Assembly: GCA_003402705.1 (NCBI GenBank)
Contig: QQNF01000008.1
Span: 29,399 to 93,398, forward strand
Source: Verrucomicrobiota bacterium
GTDB taxonomy: Bacteria > Verrucomicrobiota > Verrucomicrobiia > Verrucomicrobiales > V1-33
Length of the DNA: 64,000 bases
Direction of reading: 5' to 3'
Of this stretch, positions 18,514 to 27,537 are shown in pieces. Position 1 is the first letter of the stretch, and every line of letters starts with the position of its first letter. The notes beneath the pieces were generated by a model. It worked only from the letters and a program-made list of their open reading frames with translations. It was not told the origin of the DNA and did no database searches. The translations under genes and the position numbers were made by a program.

Positions 18514-19752
18514 ATGTCGAAGCCTATGAATTCACGCGCGCTCATGATTGGCGGACTCTGGGCCGCGTCGCTGGCTGGGGCTTATTATGCTGGGGTGTCG
18601 CTGCGGGGTGAGCCTCGGGTTTCGGTGGTGGCGGGGGTGCGACCTGCGGCGGTTGAGACCATTGGGGGGCGGCCGGTGGGGAAGCGGGTGATGACTGCGG
18701 AGCAGGCGCTGACGGATGAGCGGCGGCGTGCGAGCGAGGATGGTGCGCCGGATGACGAGGGGGACGTGGATGGATTGACGACGGAGGAATGCCGCAAGCG
18801 GTTTGAGCGGATTGCGTCGCTGCCGCCGAGTCGGGAGCGGAATCTGGAGTATTACAAACTGATATCGCAGTGGGCGCGGATTGATGGTGAGGGGGCGCTG
18901 GCGGCGGCGGCGACGATTGACGAGCCGAAGTTGCGTTATGAGTTGAGGGAATCGGCGTTGCGGAACTGGGCGCGAGGGAATCCTGAGGCGGCGTATGCGT
19001 TTGCGATGGCCAATCCTAACAAGGATCTGCCGGAGAGCCGGATGCAGTTGGTGTTCGATGGGCTGGGCCGGTCGGATCCTGACAAGGCCCTGGCGTTTTT
19101 CGATGCGCACCGGGGGGAACTGGAGAAGCAGGGGGATCGGGCGTCGATGGTTTTTGATGAGCTTTATGAGCGCGGTGGGCACGACCAACTGGTGTCGTGG
19201 GCGGAGCGGCAGCCTTCGGGCAAGATGCGGGACATGGCGCTCAATCGGATCATTGACCGTTGGGCGCGTTATGATCCGGCGGGGGCGAAGGACTGGATGG
19301 AGCGCAGTGTGACGAACAAGGAGAACATTGGACCGGCGCGGGTGGAGCTGGCGGAATCGTGGGCGCGGGTGAATCCGCAGGAGGCGCTGAATTGGGTTGG
19401 CTCGCTGCCGGTGAAGGAGCGGGATGGGGATTACTACGATCGGATTTTCGGGCGGTGGATTCAATATGATAGGAATGCGGCGGCGCAGCAGCTGGCGAGT
19501 CAGCCGCCGGGGCCGCATCTGGACCGGCCGATTGAGAAGTACACGTATGAAGTGATGCGACAGAATCCGGCGGACACGATGCCGTGGGCGCAGTCGATCA
19601 ATGACGAGGGGCGACGCTGGCGTGCGGTGGAGCGGGTGGCGGATGCGTGGCGCAGCAAGGATAAGGCGGGGTTGCAGCAGTATGTGCTTTCGGGTGGGTT
19701 CACGGAGGAGCAGCAGCGCAAGCTGCTGCGGATTGAGGAGAAGAAGAAGTGA
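18514..19752 (+). CDS. membrane-anchored W/A helical-repeat protein (paralogue 1)
   Basis: 412 residues: N-terminal signal/anchor (about 9-27), a charged linker, then from about residue 110 repeats of roughly 30-40 residues with a recurrent 'W(A/V)..(D/N)P..A..W' pattern (ISQWARIDGEGALAAA, NWARGNPEAAYAFAM, DRWARYDPAGAKDWM, SWARVNPQEALNWV). This suggests a helical solenoid of TPR/HEAT type. There are no catalytic motifs. A second protein with the same repeats lies at 21763-23127 on the other strand, with a PQQ-propeller gene between them. It is a protein-interaction scaffold at most; function unknown. Confidence 0.65.
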   Translation: MSKPMNSRALMIGGLWAASLAGAYYAGVSLRGEPRVSVVAGVRPAAVETIGGRPVGKRVMTAEQALTDERRRASEDGAPDDEGDVDGLTTEECRKRFERIASLPPSRERNLEYYKLISQWARIDGEGALAAAATIDEPKLRYELRESALRNWARGNPEAAYAFAMANPNKDLPESRMQLVFDGLGRSDPDKALAFFDAHRGELEKQGDRASMVFDELYERGGHDQLVSWAERQPSGKMRDMALNRIIDRWARYDPAGAKDWMERSVTNKENIGPARVELAESWARVNPQEALNWVGSLPVKERDGDYYDRIFGRWIQYDRNAAAQQLASQPPGPHLDRPIEKYTYEVMRQNPADTMPWAQSINDEGRRWRAVERVADAWRSKDKAGLQQYVLSGGFTEEQQRKLLRIEEKKK

Positions 19753-19945
19753 GGGAGTGGGGGCGGGCGACGGTGCAAAAAAGTCCGGGGCGGGTGAGGG
19801 AGGTGAGAAGTTAGAGATGAGAAGTTAGGATTGAGAATTGAGAATTGAGATTTACGGGTGGCGGGAGGGGTAAGCCCGTAAGGGGGGTGGTGATGCGGGA
19901 ATGGTGAGGCCGGTGGCTACGGCTGCTGGTTCGGAGAGGTGGGCA

Positions 19946-19987
19946 AGAAAAACCCCTTCCGGGCGTGGGGGCCGCGGAAGGGGTTTG
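19946..19987 (-). terminator. rho-independent terminator of the PQQ-propeller gene
   Basis: A stem with arm AACCCCTTCCG (19951-19961) pairs with CGGAAGGGGTT (19975-19985). Read on the minus strand, the hairpin is followed by TTTTTCTTG. It lies about 35 bases after the stop of the minus-strand gene at 20021. Confidence 0.8.
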
Positions 19988-20020
19988 GAGTGTTAAAGGG
20001 GGGGGGCTCTGGGCGATCGG

Positions 20021-21598
20021 TTATTTGGGGCCGAAGGCGTAGAGTTGGGACATGGTCATGATGTAGAGTGTGCCGCTGGAGAAGACTGGGGTGGCGAAGA
20101 TGGAGCCGGGGAAGTCGATGACGGCGACTTTTTCGAGTTGTTTGCCGGCCTTGATGATGTGGAGTTCGCCTTCTTCGTTACCGACGTAGATTTTGCCGTC
20201 GATGAAGAGGGTGCTGCCCCAGATGTGGCCCTTGGTGTCGTAGACGCTGAGTTTGGCTCCGGTGTTGGCGTCGACGGCGTGGACGAGGCCTGAGAAGTCG
20301 GCGACGTAGACGATGTCGTCGACGATGGCTGGGGTGGAGACGGAGCGGTTGATGTCCTTGTAGGTCCAGAGGGCTTTGCCGGAGATGTCGCCGGTGCCGG
20401 TGGGGTCGATGCAGCTGAGACAGCCCTTGCCTTCGCCGTGTTCGGGGTCCTGACCGATCTGGGTGAAGATGCGGTTTTTGTAGACGACTGGGGTGGCGAT
20501 GATTTCGGAGGGGCCTTCGTAGGTATTGTAGGCGCGTTTGGCGCCTTTTTCGTCGAGGCGGTATTCCTTGGGATTGGCGTCGTAGCGCCAGAGTTCGTTG
20601 ATGATGTCGAAGCCCTCGTCATCCTTTTTGAAGGACATGTCGAAGCCGTAGCAGAAGCCGTCGCCGGCGCCGAAGACGACCATGGGTTTGGAGCCGACGG
20701 TGGCGAAGGCTGGGCTGGACCATGAGCAGTGGAGACAGCGTTTGCTGATGCCGGAGCGTTCTTCGCCGAGGAGCTTGCCGGTTTTCCTGTCGAGGCAGAT
20801 GAGGCTAGGGGCTTCGGGGGCGGGGATATTGGTGTGCGTCCAGTCGACCCCGTTGGAGGTGGTGATGTAGATGCGGTCTTCGAGGACGAGGACGTTGCTG
20901 GAGGTGACATTGTGAGGGAAGACCCCGCATTCCTCGCGCATGTCGAAGCGCCAGATGATGTCGGCGTCGGTGTCGCCGGTTTTCTCGATCTTGTTTTCCG
21001 GGGAGGTGAGGTATTTGGCTTCGTCCTGAAGGCCGTCGTTGCCGTTTTTGAGACCTTCGAGGTCGAGACAGAGGACCTCGCAGCGGTTGGTGGCGATGTA
21101 GACGCGGCCGGAGTCGACGGCGCCGCCGGAGCACATGCCGAGGTATTCCCAGTCGGAGACCTTGCCGGTGCCGAGTTTGGGGGCGGCGAGCTGCCATGTC
21201 ATCTGGCCGGATTTTTCGTCGAGGCAGAGGAGGATGGAGCGGTCTTCGGCGGTGACTTTACCGGAGTCCTTGTTTTTGACGTTATACTTGGAGTCCCACG
21301 GGTTTTCGTTATTGGTGCCGAGGAGGATTTTGCCATTGGCGACGGAGAGCGTGCCGTAGGCTTGTGAGCCGAGCCGTGCGGCCCATTTGAGGCCTTTGGT
21401 GGTGGAGAGGTCGACCTCGTCCTTGCCTTTGATTTTCTTGCCTGGGTCGAATTCGAGCGGAGGATTTTTTTCCGTCGAGACCATGTTGCGGGAGTTGGTG
21501 CCGCCCCATGTTGGCCAGTCGGCGGAAGCGGAGGCGAGGGAAGCGGCGGTGAAGCCGGCGGCGAGGAGGGAAGCGGATCGGAGGCTTTTCATGGGCAC
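20021..21598 (-). CDS. secreted PQQ-type beta-propeller protein
   Basis: 525 residues with a signal peptide (about 1-27, ending ASASADW). The mature protein opens with DWPTWGGTNSRN, the typical start of verrucomicrobial and planctomycete PQQ-binding-like (BamB-related) propellers. Blade motifs recur: LLCLDEKSGQMTWQL, LICLDRKTGKLLGE, VHAVDANTGAKLSVYDTKG. The protein is more likely a structural propeller than a quinoprotein dehydrogenase, because no PQQ-dehydrogenase calcium-site or Cys-Cys motif was found. It is flanked by two paralogous W/A-repeat proteins, which may be partners. AT-rich simple repeats lie on both sides. Confidence 0.8.
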   Translation of the reverse strand: MPMKSLRSASLLAAGFTAASLASASADWPTWGGTNSRNMVSTEKNPPLEFDPGKKIKGKDEVDLSTTKGLKWAARLGSQAYGTLSVANGKILLGTNNENPWDSKYNVKNKDSGKVTAEDRSILLCLDEKSGQMTWQLAAPKLGTGKVSDWEYLGMCSGGAVDSGRVYIATNRCEVLCLDLEGLKNGNDGLQDEAKYLTSPENKIEKTGDTDADIIWRFDMREECGVFPHNVTSSNVLVLEDRIYITTSNGVDWTHTNIPAPEAPSLICLDRKTGKLLGEERSGISKRCLHCSWSSPAFATVGSKPMVVFGAGDGFCYGFDMSFKKDDEGFDIINELWRYDANPKEYRLDEKGAKRAYNTYEGPSEIIATPVVYKNRIFTQIGQDPEHGEGKGCLSCIDPTGTGDISGKALWTYKDINRSVSTPAIVDDIVYVADFSGLVHAVDANTGAKLSVYDTKGHIWGSTLFIDGKIYVGNEEGELHIIKAGKQLEKVAVIDFPGSIFATPVFSSGTLYIMTMSQLYAFGPK

Positions 21599-21604
21599 AA
21601 AGAA

Positions 21605-21720
21605 GAGGAGGAGGAAATTGGAAATTTAAAATAGTAAATAGTAAATGGAAAGGCCGAAAGGCCTAGAGGGGAAGGGGAGGAAATTGAAAATAGTGAATAG
21701 TAAATGGAAAGGCAGCGAAG
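21605..21720. repeat. AT-rich short direct repeats upstream of the PQQ gene
   Basis: Two imperfect copies of a block containing AATAGT(A/G)AATAGTAAATGG followed by AAAGGC occur about 70 bases apart. They contrast sharply with the GC-rich surroundings. A different AT-rich motif (GAGAATTGAGAATTGAGA) lies at about 19831-19850 on the other side of the same gene. Confidence 0.6.
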
Positions 21721-21762
21721 GCAGAGAGGCAGCGAAGGATGAAGGGTGGAGGTGGAAAGGAG

Positions 21763-23127
21763 TCAGCGGCGTTTGGCGGGTTTGGGGGCGCCGGGGAGTT
21801 TTTTGAAGGGGCGGTTGGAGGGATTTTTCTGGCGGAAGGGTTCGGAGGCGAAGCGCTGCTGGAGGTCTGGGGGGAGATTGGAGGCGGCCCATTGGGAGGC
21901 GGCGGGGGCGTCGACGGAGTTCCAGAGTTGGGCGGTGCGGAGGAGGGATTCGGAGCGGGCGGCGGGGTCGGCGATGGTATTGGCCCATGCGATGGCTGCG
22001 GTGGGGTCGTTGCGGGCGATGGTGCGGGAGAGGGAGGAGACGGCGGCGTCGCGGGAGGGGCCAGGGGGCATGGATTTGAGGTGCTGGCTGCTGGCTTCGG
22101 GGTCGTTGCGGGTCCATGAGCGCATGGCGTCTTCCCATGCTTCCTGGCGGGCGGGGCCTTCTGGGAGGGATGAGATCCATGCGACGGCTTTTTCGGGGTC
22201 GCGGGCGGTCCATTCGCGGGCGACGGCTCCGACGGCCAGTTGGCCACCGGGTTTGGAGGCGGTGGAGGCGGCCCATGCGGCGGCGGATTCCGGGGATTCG
22301 GAGGCGAAGCGATGGGCGACGGAGGCGAGGGCGGCGGCGCGGAGGGAGGGGTCGGAGATGGAGTCGGCCCATTGTGAGGCGGTGTCGAAGCCGCGGTCCA
22401 TCTGGCGGCTGGCGAGGGAGGCGAGGAGTGGGCCGCGTTCTTTTTCGTCGAGGGATGCGATCCAGCGGGTGGCGGCGTCTGGGTTGGAGCGGGCCATGCC
22501 GTCGGCGATGCCTGCTTTGAGGAGGGCGAGCTGGCGGCGGTTCTGGTTAGAGCCGTCGGGGTCGTTGGCGGTGGCTTTGGCGGCGGCGTTGAGGTGGGCG
22601 AGGGCGGTGTCGGGGTCGCGGGAGGCCCAGCCGCTCATGACGTGGTAGCGTGCGGAGTAGGCGTCGCGGTTTTTGGAGGAGGCGAGGGTTTTGAGGGCAC
22701 CGGGGCCGTCGATGGTGCCCCATTGGTGGGCGAAGAGAGTGGTGAAGCGTGCGGCGTCGGTGCCTTGATGGGAGGAGAGGGCCTGCCATGCGGCGGCGGC
22801 GTTTTCTGGGGTGAGCTGGCGGAGGAGGGCGGAGAAGGCCTCGGATTGTTCGAGTGGGTCGGAGGTGGCGAGGATCTGATTGATGAGGTCGGGGATGGCG
22901 GCGGCGTCTGGCGGGGCGGAGGGTCGGGAGGACGACGAGGTGGAGGAGGAAGCGGCAGCGGAAGGGCGTGCGGAGGGGCTGGGGTTGTGCGGGGAGGAGG
23001 CGGAGAGGGAGGCGGGGGTTGTGCGGGTGGTGGTGGATGGAGAGGAGGCGGCTGGGCGGGTGGTGAGCCATGTGAGGGCCGAGGCGGAGACGGCGGAGAG
23101 GAGGCAGAGGAGAGAGGGGCGGAGCAT
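21763..23127 (-). CDS. secreted W/A helical-repeat protein (paralogue 2)
   Basis: 454 residues. A signal peptide or anchor (about 1-22) and a Ser/Pro/Ala-rich linker to about 90 precede repeats resembling those of the gene at 18514: FAHQWGTIDGPGALKTLA, SGWASRDPDTALAHLNAA, REWTARDPEKAVAWI, RSWTRNDPEASSQHL, SRTIARNDPTAAIAWA. These imply a helical solenoid. The C-terminus is basic (PSNRPFKKLPGAPKPAKRR). It is likely an interaction scaffold in the periplasm; no enzymatic motif was seen. Confidence 0.65.
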   Translation of the reverse strand: MLRPSLLCLLSAVSASALTWLTTRPAASSPSTTTRTTPASLSASSPHNPSPSARPSAAASSSTSSSSRPSAPPDAAAIPDLINQILATSDPLEQSEAFSALLRQLTPENAAAAWQALSSHQGTDAARFTTLFAHQWGTIDGPGALKTLASSKNRDAYSARYHVMSGWASRDPDTALAHLNAAAKATANDPDGSNQNRRQLALLKAGIADGMARSNPDAATRWIASLDEKERGPLLASLASRQMDRGFDTASQWADSISDPSLRAAALASVAHRFASESPESAAAWAASTASKPGGQLAVGAVAREWTARDPEKAVAWISSLPEGPARQEAWEDAMRSWTRNDPEASSQHLKSMPPGPSRDAAVSSLSRTIARNDPTAAIAWANTIADPAARSESLLRTAQLWNSVDAPAASQWAASNLPPDLQQRFASEPFRQKNPSNRPFKKLPGAPKPAKRR

Positions 23128-23222
23128 GTGGGCGGGCTTACGGAATTTGATGTGGCGGGGGAGGGAGAGGTGACAGAGAAAGGGTGGCGCGGGTACGGAA
23201 TTGCAGGTAGGGAAGAAAACCG

Positions 23223-23250
23223 CTTGCGTTCCGGGGGTGGCGGGTAATAT
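23223..23250 (+). promoter_or_regulatory. candidate rpsP promoter
   Basis: CTTGCG (23223-23228) and a perfect -10 TAATAT (23245-23250) are separated by 16 bases, about 75 bases before the rpsP start. The -35 is weak; the -10 is the reason for the call. Confidence 0.45.
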
Positions 23251-23323
23251 GCCCGCCCTTCCGCGACTGGAAATCTTCCGTGGCGCGGCGTTATTTTTCA
23301 GAACACCAACGCAAGCATTAATT

Positions 23324-23578
23324 ATGGCAGTCGCAATCAGGCTGAGGCGCGAAGGCGCGAAGAACCGTCCGTTCTACCGCATCGTGGTGGCGGATTCCCG
23401 CACGCGCCGCGATGGGCGCTTTATCGACATGGTCGGCACGTACGATCCGATGAAGGACGGGACGAACTACGAGGTGGACCTTGCGAAGGTTGACTCGTGG
23501 ATTGGCAAGGGCGCGAAGGCCAGCGAGACGGTGGCGTCGCTGATCCGCAAAGTGCGCAAGGCGCAGCCGAAGCCCTGA
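23324..23578 (+). CDS. rpsP: 30S ribosomal protein S16
   Basis: 84 residues, the usual S16 length, beginning [20 protein letters not shown] and containing the family core [20 protein letters not shown]. It is a small-subunit assembly protein. The frame is open further upstream, but homology fixes the start at this ATG. A terminator follows immediately, and a KH-domain gene, a classical rpsP neighbour, comes next. Confidence 0.97.
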   Translation: MAVAIRLRREGAKNRPFYRIVVADSRTRRDGRFIDMVGTYDPMKDGTNYEVDLAKVDSWIGKGAKASETVASLIRKVRKAQPKP

Positions 23579-23599
23579 GGTTTTGGGAATGAATCAACT

Positions 23600-23633
23600 G
23601 CCCGGTCCTGTGAGCAGGGCCGGGCTTTTTGTT
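23600..23633 (+). terminator. rpsP rho-independent terminator
   Basis: Arms GCCCGGTCCTG and CAGGGCCGGGC (with one unpaired base) close a four-base TGAG loop and run into TTTTTGTTT, 22 bases after the rpsP stop. Confidence 0.85.
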
Positions 23634-23660
23634 TAGGATGGAACCCAACCCGAACGAGAT

Positions 23661-23909
23661 ATGGAAGCCCCGGTGAACATTCAGGAATTTCTGGAGTATG
23701 TGGTGGAGCAGCTGACTGGCGCGGTTGGGGATGGCGTGGTGAGGAGCCGGGAGGAAGGAGGGCGGGAGATTTTCGAGGTGGTGGTGCCGGAGCGGCAGAT
23801 GTCGCGATTGATTGGGCACGAGGGGAGTACGATCAAGGCGGTGCGGACGCTGGTGGCGGCGGCGGCGTGGCGTGAGGGGCGTCGGGTGGGTGTGGAGGTG
23901 AAGGATTGA
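23661..23909 (+). CDS. KH-domain RNA-binding protein (KhpA/YlqC type)
   Basis: 82 residues. A single KH-like domain with RLIGHEGSTIKAVRTLV, the extended I-G-x-x-G-x-x-I loop that binds single-stranded RNA, near residues 53-70. Size and position after rpsP match the KhpA/YlqC family, which binds ribosomal and other RNAs; in many bacteria it precedes rimM-trmD. Here the next gene is instead a tcdA homologue ten bases downstream. The usual GxxG reads GHEG. Confidence 0.85.
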   Translation: MEAPVNIQEFLEYVVEQLTGAVGDGVVRSREEGGREIFEVVVPERQMSRLIGHEGSTIKAVRTLVAAAAWREGRRVGVEVKD

Positions 23910-23919
23910 GGGTACTGGC

Positions 23920-24705
23920 ATGGTGACGGGGGCATATGCGGATCGGTTTGGGGGGATGGGGCGATTGTTCGGGGTGGCGGCGATGGAGCGATTGGCGGGG
24001 GCGAGAGTGACGGTGGTGGGGGTTGGCGGGGTGGGGTCGTGGACGGTGGAGGCCTTGGTGCGATCGGGGGTGGGGAGAGTGCGGATGATTGACGGGGATG
24101 ATGTGTGTGTGACGAATGTGAACCGGCAGTTGCCGGCGATGAGTGACACGGTGGGTCGGGCGAAGGTGGCGGTGCTGGCGGAGCGGATGCGGTTGATCAA
24201 TCCGGAGGTGGAGGTGGAAGCGGTGGAGGAATTTGTGGGTGCGGGGAATTGCGGGAGATTGCTGCCGGAGGGTTGCGGGGTGGTGGTGGATGCGGTGGAT
24301 GTGACGACGGTGAAGGCGCTGATGATTTCGCATTGTGTGCGCGGGGGGATGCCTGTGGTGACGGTGGGTGGGGCGGGCGGTCGGGTGGATGCGTGTGGGG
24401 TGCGGTGTACGGATCTGGCGCGGGCGCAGGGGGACAATCTGTTGAGGATGGTGAGGCGGGAGTTGCGGCGGGCGCATGGGTTTCCGGGAGGGGAGAGCGG
24501 GGCATTGTTCGGGGTGGCGGCGGTTCATTCCGCGGAGGAGCAACGGTATCCGCAGAAGGACGGGAGTTGCGGGAGCGGGGCTGAGCGGGGGGAGAGCCTG
24601 CGGATGGATTGCGCGTCCGGGTGGGGAGCGGCGACCTTTGTGACGGGAGTGTTTGGGTTTGCGGCGGCTGGGGAGGTGGTGCGGCGGATTGCGGAGGGGG
24701 GATGA
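23920..24705 (+). CDS. tcdA: tRNA threonylcarbamoyladenosine dehydratase (TcdA/CsdL type)
   Basis: 261 residues of the E1-like ThiF/MoeB superfamily. RFGGMGRLFG and the adenylate-binding VVGVGGVGSWTVEALVRSGV are at about 6-50; IDGDDVCVTNVNRQLPA is the E1 aspartate/arginine segment; VVVDAVDVTTVKALMISHC follows. This pattern and length fit TcdA, which cyclises t6A37 to ct6A in tRNAs decoding ANN codons using ATP. It is closely spaced after the KH gene, so the pair may be cotranscribed. Confidence 0.85.
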   Translation: MVTGAYADRFGGMGRLFGVAAMERLAGARVTVVGVGGVGSWTVEALVRSGVGRVRMIDGDDVCVTNVNRQLPAMSDTVGRAKVAVLAERMRLINPEVEVEAVEEFVGAGNCGRLLPEGCGVVVDAVDVTTVKALMISHCVRGGMPVVTVGGAGGRVDACGVRCTDLARAQGDNLLRMVRRELRRAHGFPGGESGALFGVAAVHSAEEQRYPQKDGSCGSGAERGESLRMDCASGWGAATFVTGVFGFAAAGEVVRRIAEGG

Positions 24706-24745
24706 GAGGTTGCGTGGGGTGCGTGGGCATGCTTTGCGTGGGCGC

Positions 24746-25438
24746 ATGACTGAAGCTCCTGAAGCCGTATCGAAGCCGCGCCGCCGCATTTCGCCTGGGT
24801 GCCTGATGCTGGTGATGGGAGGGTTGTGGATGGCGATCTGGGGGTCGTGGATGGTGATTTCGATGGTGAGGCAGGTTCAGGAGTTGCGGACGATCACGGA
24901 CAAGGAGGCGCGACTGGTGACGCCGAGGGCGGCGAGTGCGGTGGAGATTGAGGGATTGCGGGGGAGGATGCGGGAGTTCGGGGCTGGGGTGGCGGCGAAG
25001 CGTGCGGCGGTGCTGGAGCTGACGGTGGATGATTTGAACACGTTGCTGGCGGCGGAGCCGCAGGGGATGGGGATGCGGGAGTTTGCGGGGGTGGAGGCGA
25101 TCACGGCGGCGGCGATCCGGTTTCGGGTATCGCTGGCGATGAACGGGATGCCGATGAGTGGGGAGCGGTTGTATCTGAACGGTTTCAGCGAAGTGAAGCC
25201 GATGCGGCACCCTGAGAAGGGAGTGATCCTTGAGACGGTTGCGGTGGAGGTGCCGGGGCGTGAGCTGTCGCCGGGATTCCGGGCGCACTATGTGCAGGCG
25301 AACCATCTGGACACCTTGCTGATGAGCGGGTTACGGGAGACGACGGACAAGAGCGTGCTGGAAGTGCTGAAGCAGGTGACGGTGGTGCGGCTGGAGGCGG
25401 GGAAGGTGGTGCTGGACTATGCGCCTGCGGTTCGTTGA
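24746..25438 (+). CDS. membrane-anchored protein, unknown function
   Basis: 230 residues from the ATG at 24746 (MTEAPEAVSKPRRRISPGCL). The upstream in-frame extension overlaps tcdA and is rejected. One membrane segment (about 19-43) is followed by a soluble domain with a short coiled-coil-like stretch and a pattern (LELTVDDLNTLLAAEP...FRVSLAMNG) reminiscent of lipid-binding-like folds in single-pass proteins. No family could be named. It lies 40 bases after tcdA. Confidence 0.6.
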   Translation: MTEAPEAVSKPRRRISPGCLMLVMGGLWMAIWGSWMVISMVRQVQELRTITDKEARLVTPRAASAVEIEGLRGRMREFGAGVAAKRAAVLELTVDDLNTLLAAEPQGMGMREFAGVEAITAAAIRFRVSLAMNGMPMSGERLYLNGFSEVKPMRHPEKGVILETVAVEVPGRELSPGFRAHYVQANHLDTLLMSGLRETTDKSVLEVLKQVTVVRLEAGKVVLDYAPAVR

Positions 25439-25506
25439 GGGGTGCGAGTTGGGGGGGATCGGGGGAAAATCGGGGGTGAGGGAATCGATTCCTGGTGTTC
25501 CGCGGG

Positions 25507-25535
25507 TTGACAATTCCCGCGTCACCCTGTTTCCT
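25507..25535 (+). promoter_or_regulatory. candidate aminotransferase promoter
   Basis: A perfect TTGACA lies at 25507-25512, 68 bases before the aminotransferase ATG. At 17-18 bases spacing the -10 reads TTTCCT/TTCCTG, which is poor, so only the -35 supports the call. Confidence 0.35.
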
Positions 25536-25579
25536 GCGCGTTCCCGGGTTTCCGGGGAGCATTTTCCTAATCTTTGACC

Positions 25580-26749
25580 ATGGACTTCGTCACACCACAC
25601 ATCTCGACCCTCGCCCCATCGATCACCCTCGCGGTCACCAGCCAGGCTGCGAAAATGAAGAAGGAGGGCATTGACGTGTGCAGTTTCGGGGCGGGCGAGC
25701 CGGACATGGATACCCCGGCGCACATCAAGGAAGCGTGTGTGAGGGCGCTGGCGGAGGGGAAGACGAAGTACACGGCGTCGGCCGGGCTGCTGGAGTTGCG
25801 GGAGGCGATCTGTGTGAAGCTGGCGGCGGACAACCAGCTGGAGTACACGCCGGATCTGCTGAGTGTGAACTGCGGGGCGAAGCATTCGTGTTTCAACGCG
25901 ATTCTGGCGACGTGCGGGCCGGGGGATGAGGTGGTGATTCCGTCGCCGTACTGGACGAGCTATCCTGACATGGTGCGGATTGCTGGGGCGATCCCTGTGA
26001 TGGTGCAGACGAAGCAGGAGAACGGGTGGAAGATGACGCCTGAGGAGTTTGAGGCGGCGATGACGCCTTCGACGAAGATGGTGATTCTGAACAGCCCGTC
26101 GAATCCGACGGGAGCGGTTTATACCCGTGAGGAGCTGGAGCAGATCGGTGAGATTGCGGCGTCGGAGGACATTCTGATTCTGTCGGATGAGATTTACGAG
26201 AAGCTGGTGTATGAGGACACCGAGCACGTGTCGATTGCGAGCCTGAGCCGTGAGTTGAAGGAACTGACGATTGTGGTGAACGGCTTTTCGAAGGCGTACA
26301 GCATGACTGGCTGGCGGATTGGTTATACGGCGACGGCGAACAAGAAGATTGCGGAGGCGATTGATACGATTCAGAGCCACACGACCTCGGCACCGGCGAC
26401 GTTTGCGCAGTACGGGGCGCTGGCGGCATTGCAGGGTGATCAGAACATCATTGAGGACATGCGGCAGGAGTTTGATCTGCGCCGCGGGTACATGATGCGG
26501 CGGTTTCAGACCCAGACGAATCTGTCGGTGGTGGAGCCGAAGGGGGCGTTTTACTTCCTTGTGAACATCGGGCGGATGGGGATCAAGAGCGTCAATTTTG
26601 CGGAGAAGCTGCTGAGCCGCAGTCATGTGGCGGTGGTGCCGGGGATTGCGTTCGGGGCGGATGACACGATCCGGTTCAGCTATGCGTGCAGCCTTGATGT
26701 GATCAAGAAGGGCCTGGACCGGTTTGAGGAGTTTGTGCGGTCGCACTGA
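25580..26749 (+). CDS. class I PLP-dependent aspartate-type aminotransferase
   Basis: 389 residues from the ATG (a TTG two codons earlier is also in frame). This is a fold-type I aminotransferase of the aspartate Ib subgroup: substrate-binding GAGEPDMDTP, ILNSPSNPTGAVY (PLP-contact Asn), LSDEIYEKLVY (Asp-Tyr pair) and the Schiff-base lysine in GFSKAYSMTGWRIGY near residue 237. The conserved Arg lies in the C-terminal IRFSYACS segment. It transfers amino groups between aspartate or aromatic amino acids and 2-oxoglutarate; exact specificity (AspC versus aromatic) is not readable. It is monocistronic, with a terminator directly after. Confidence 0.92.
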   Translation: MDFVTPHISTLAPSITLAVTSQAAKMKKEGIDVCSFGAGEPDMDTPAHIKEACVRALAEGKTKYTASAGLLELREAICVKLAADNQLEYTPDLLSVNCGAKHSCFNAILATCGPGDEVVIPSPYWTSYPDMVRIAGAIPVMVQTKQENGWKMTPEEFEAAMTPSTKMVILNSPSNPTGAVYTREELEQIGEIAASEDILILSDEIYEKLVYEDTEHVSIASLSRELKELTIVVNGFSKAYSMTGWRIGYTATANKKIAEAIDTIQSHTTSAPATFAQYGALAALQGDQNIIEDMRQEFDLRRGYMMRRFQTQTNLSVVEPKGAFYFLVNIGRMGIKSVNFAEKLLSRSHVAVVPGIAFGADDTIRFSYACSLDVIKKGLDRFEEFVRSH

Positions 26750-26770
26750 GAACTCTTTGGAGAATCAAAG

Positions 26771-26811
26771 AAACCGCCGCTCGCTGCTGATGCAGAGGGT
26801 GGCGGTTTTTT
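26771..26811 (+). terminator. aminotransferase terminator
   Basis: AAACCGCC and GGCGGTTT arms, with a partly paired interior, run into a TTTTTT tail about 20 bases after the aminotransferase stop. Confidence 0.8.
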
Positions 26812-26877
26812 GTGAGGGAAGAGGAGGAGTCATGAGTTTGTGGACGAAGAAGGTTTTCACGACATGGGTTCTGTGAG

Positions 26878-27537
26878 GTGGTTGCGGGTGAGCAGGGAGA
26901 TGGCGGTGCGGAGTTCTGCGGCGAGCTGCTGGCGGCGCCTTTGGGTGTTGGGACTGAGGCTGCGGAGGTGGGGCGGCTGCAGTCAGAGTTCATCAGTACG
27001 GCGCAAGGGGTGGAGACGTTTGAGGCGCTGCAGCAGCTGGTGCTGGAGGTGAATGCGGGAGTGGAGCAGGTGCGGAATTTTGCGAGGATGCTGGTGCCTG
27101 TGGAGCTGGCGTCCGGGGGGTTGGCGGCTGGGCTGGCGCCATTGGGACGGGAGATGGAGACGGTGTTCAACATCGTGTGCCGGGTGGAGGTGGCTGAGGA
27201 CGTGCCTGTGCCGACGCTGGAGTTGAGTCTTGCGATGTACCGGATTGCGCAGGAAGCGGCGCGGAATGCGGTGCAGCACGGGAGGGCGAAGGAGGTGGAG
27301 ATTGTGCTGACGAGTGATGCGTACAATCTGAGGCTGCGGGTGGCGAACGAGGGGCGGAGCTGGGATCCGGATCGGGCGACGGGAGCTGGGCTGGGGTTGC
27401 GGATCATGCGGCACCGTGCGGCTAGTGTGTGGGGGACGTTTGTGATCCATGCGACGGCGGATGGGCGTACGGAGGCCGTGTGCCGGATTCCGCATGGGCC
27501 GAGGGAGAAGGGGCAGAGGAGAACGGTTTCTCAATGA
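26878..27537 (+). pseudogene. decayed NarL-type sensor histidine kinase (C-terminal part)
   Basis: 219-residue frame, start uncertain (GTG). From about residue 75 onward it matches the C-terminal half of HisKA_3/HATPase kinases: VRNFARMLVPVELASGGLA, ELSLAMYRIAQEAARNAVQH (N box), and GAGLGLRIMRHRA (G box). The sensor domain and the dimerisation helix with the phospho-accepting His (usually LHDxxxQ) are absent; the segment where it should lie reads GEQGDGGAEFCGELLAA. Its stop overlaps the next start (ATGA), the normal kinase-regulator coupling, and the partner is also truncated, so this is probably a remnant that cannot autophosphorylate. Confidence 0.7.

Noticed and set aside
18024..18545. 173-residue frame running through the 95-bp tandem repeats
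   Set aside because: It simply repeats the same peptide because of the 95-base period and crosses a promoter region.
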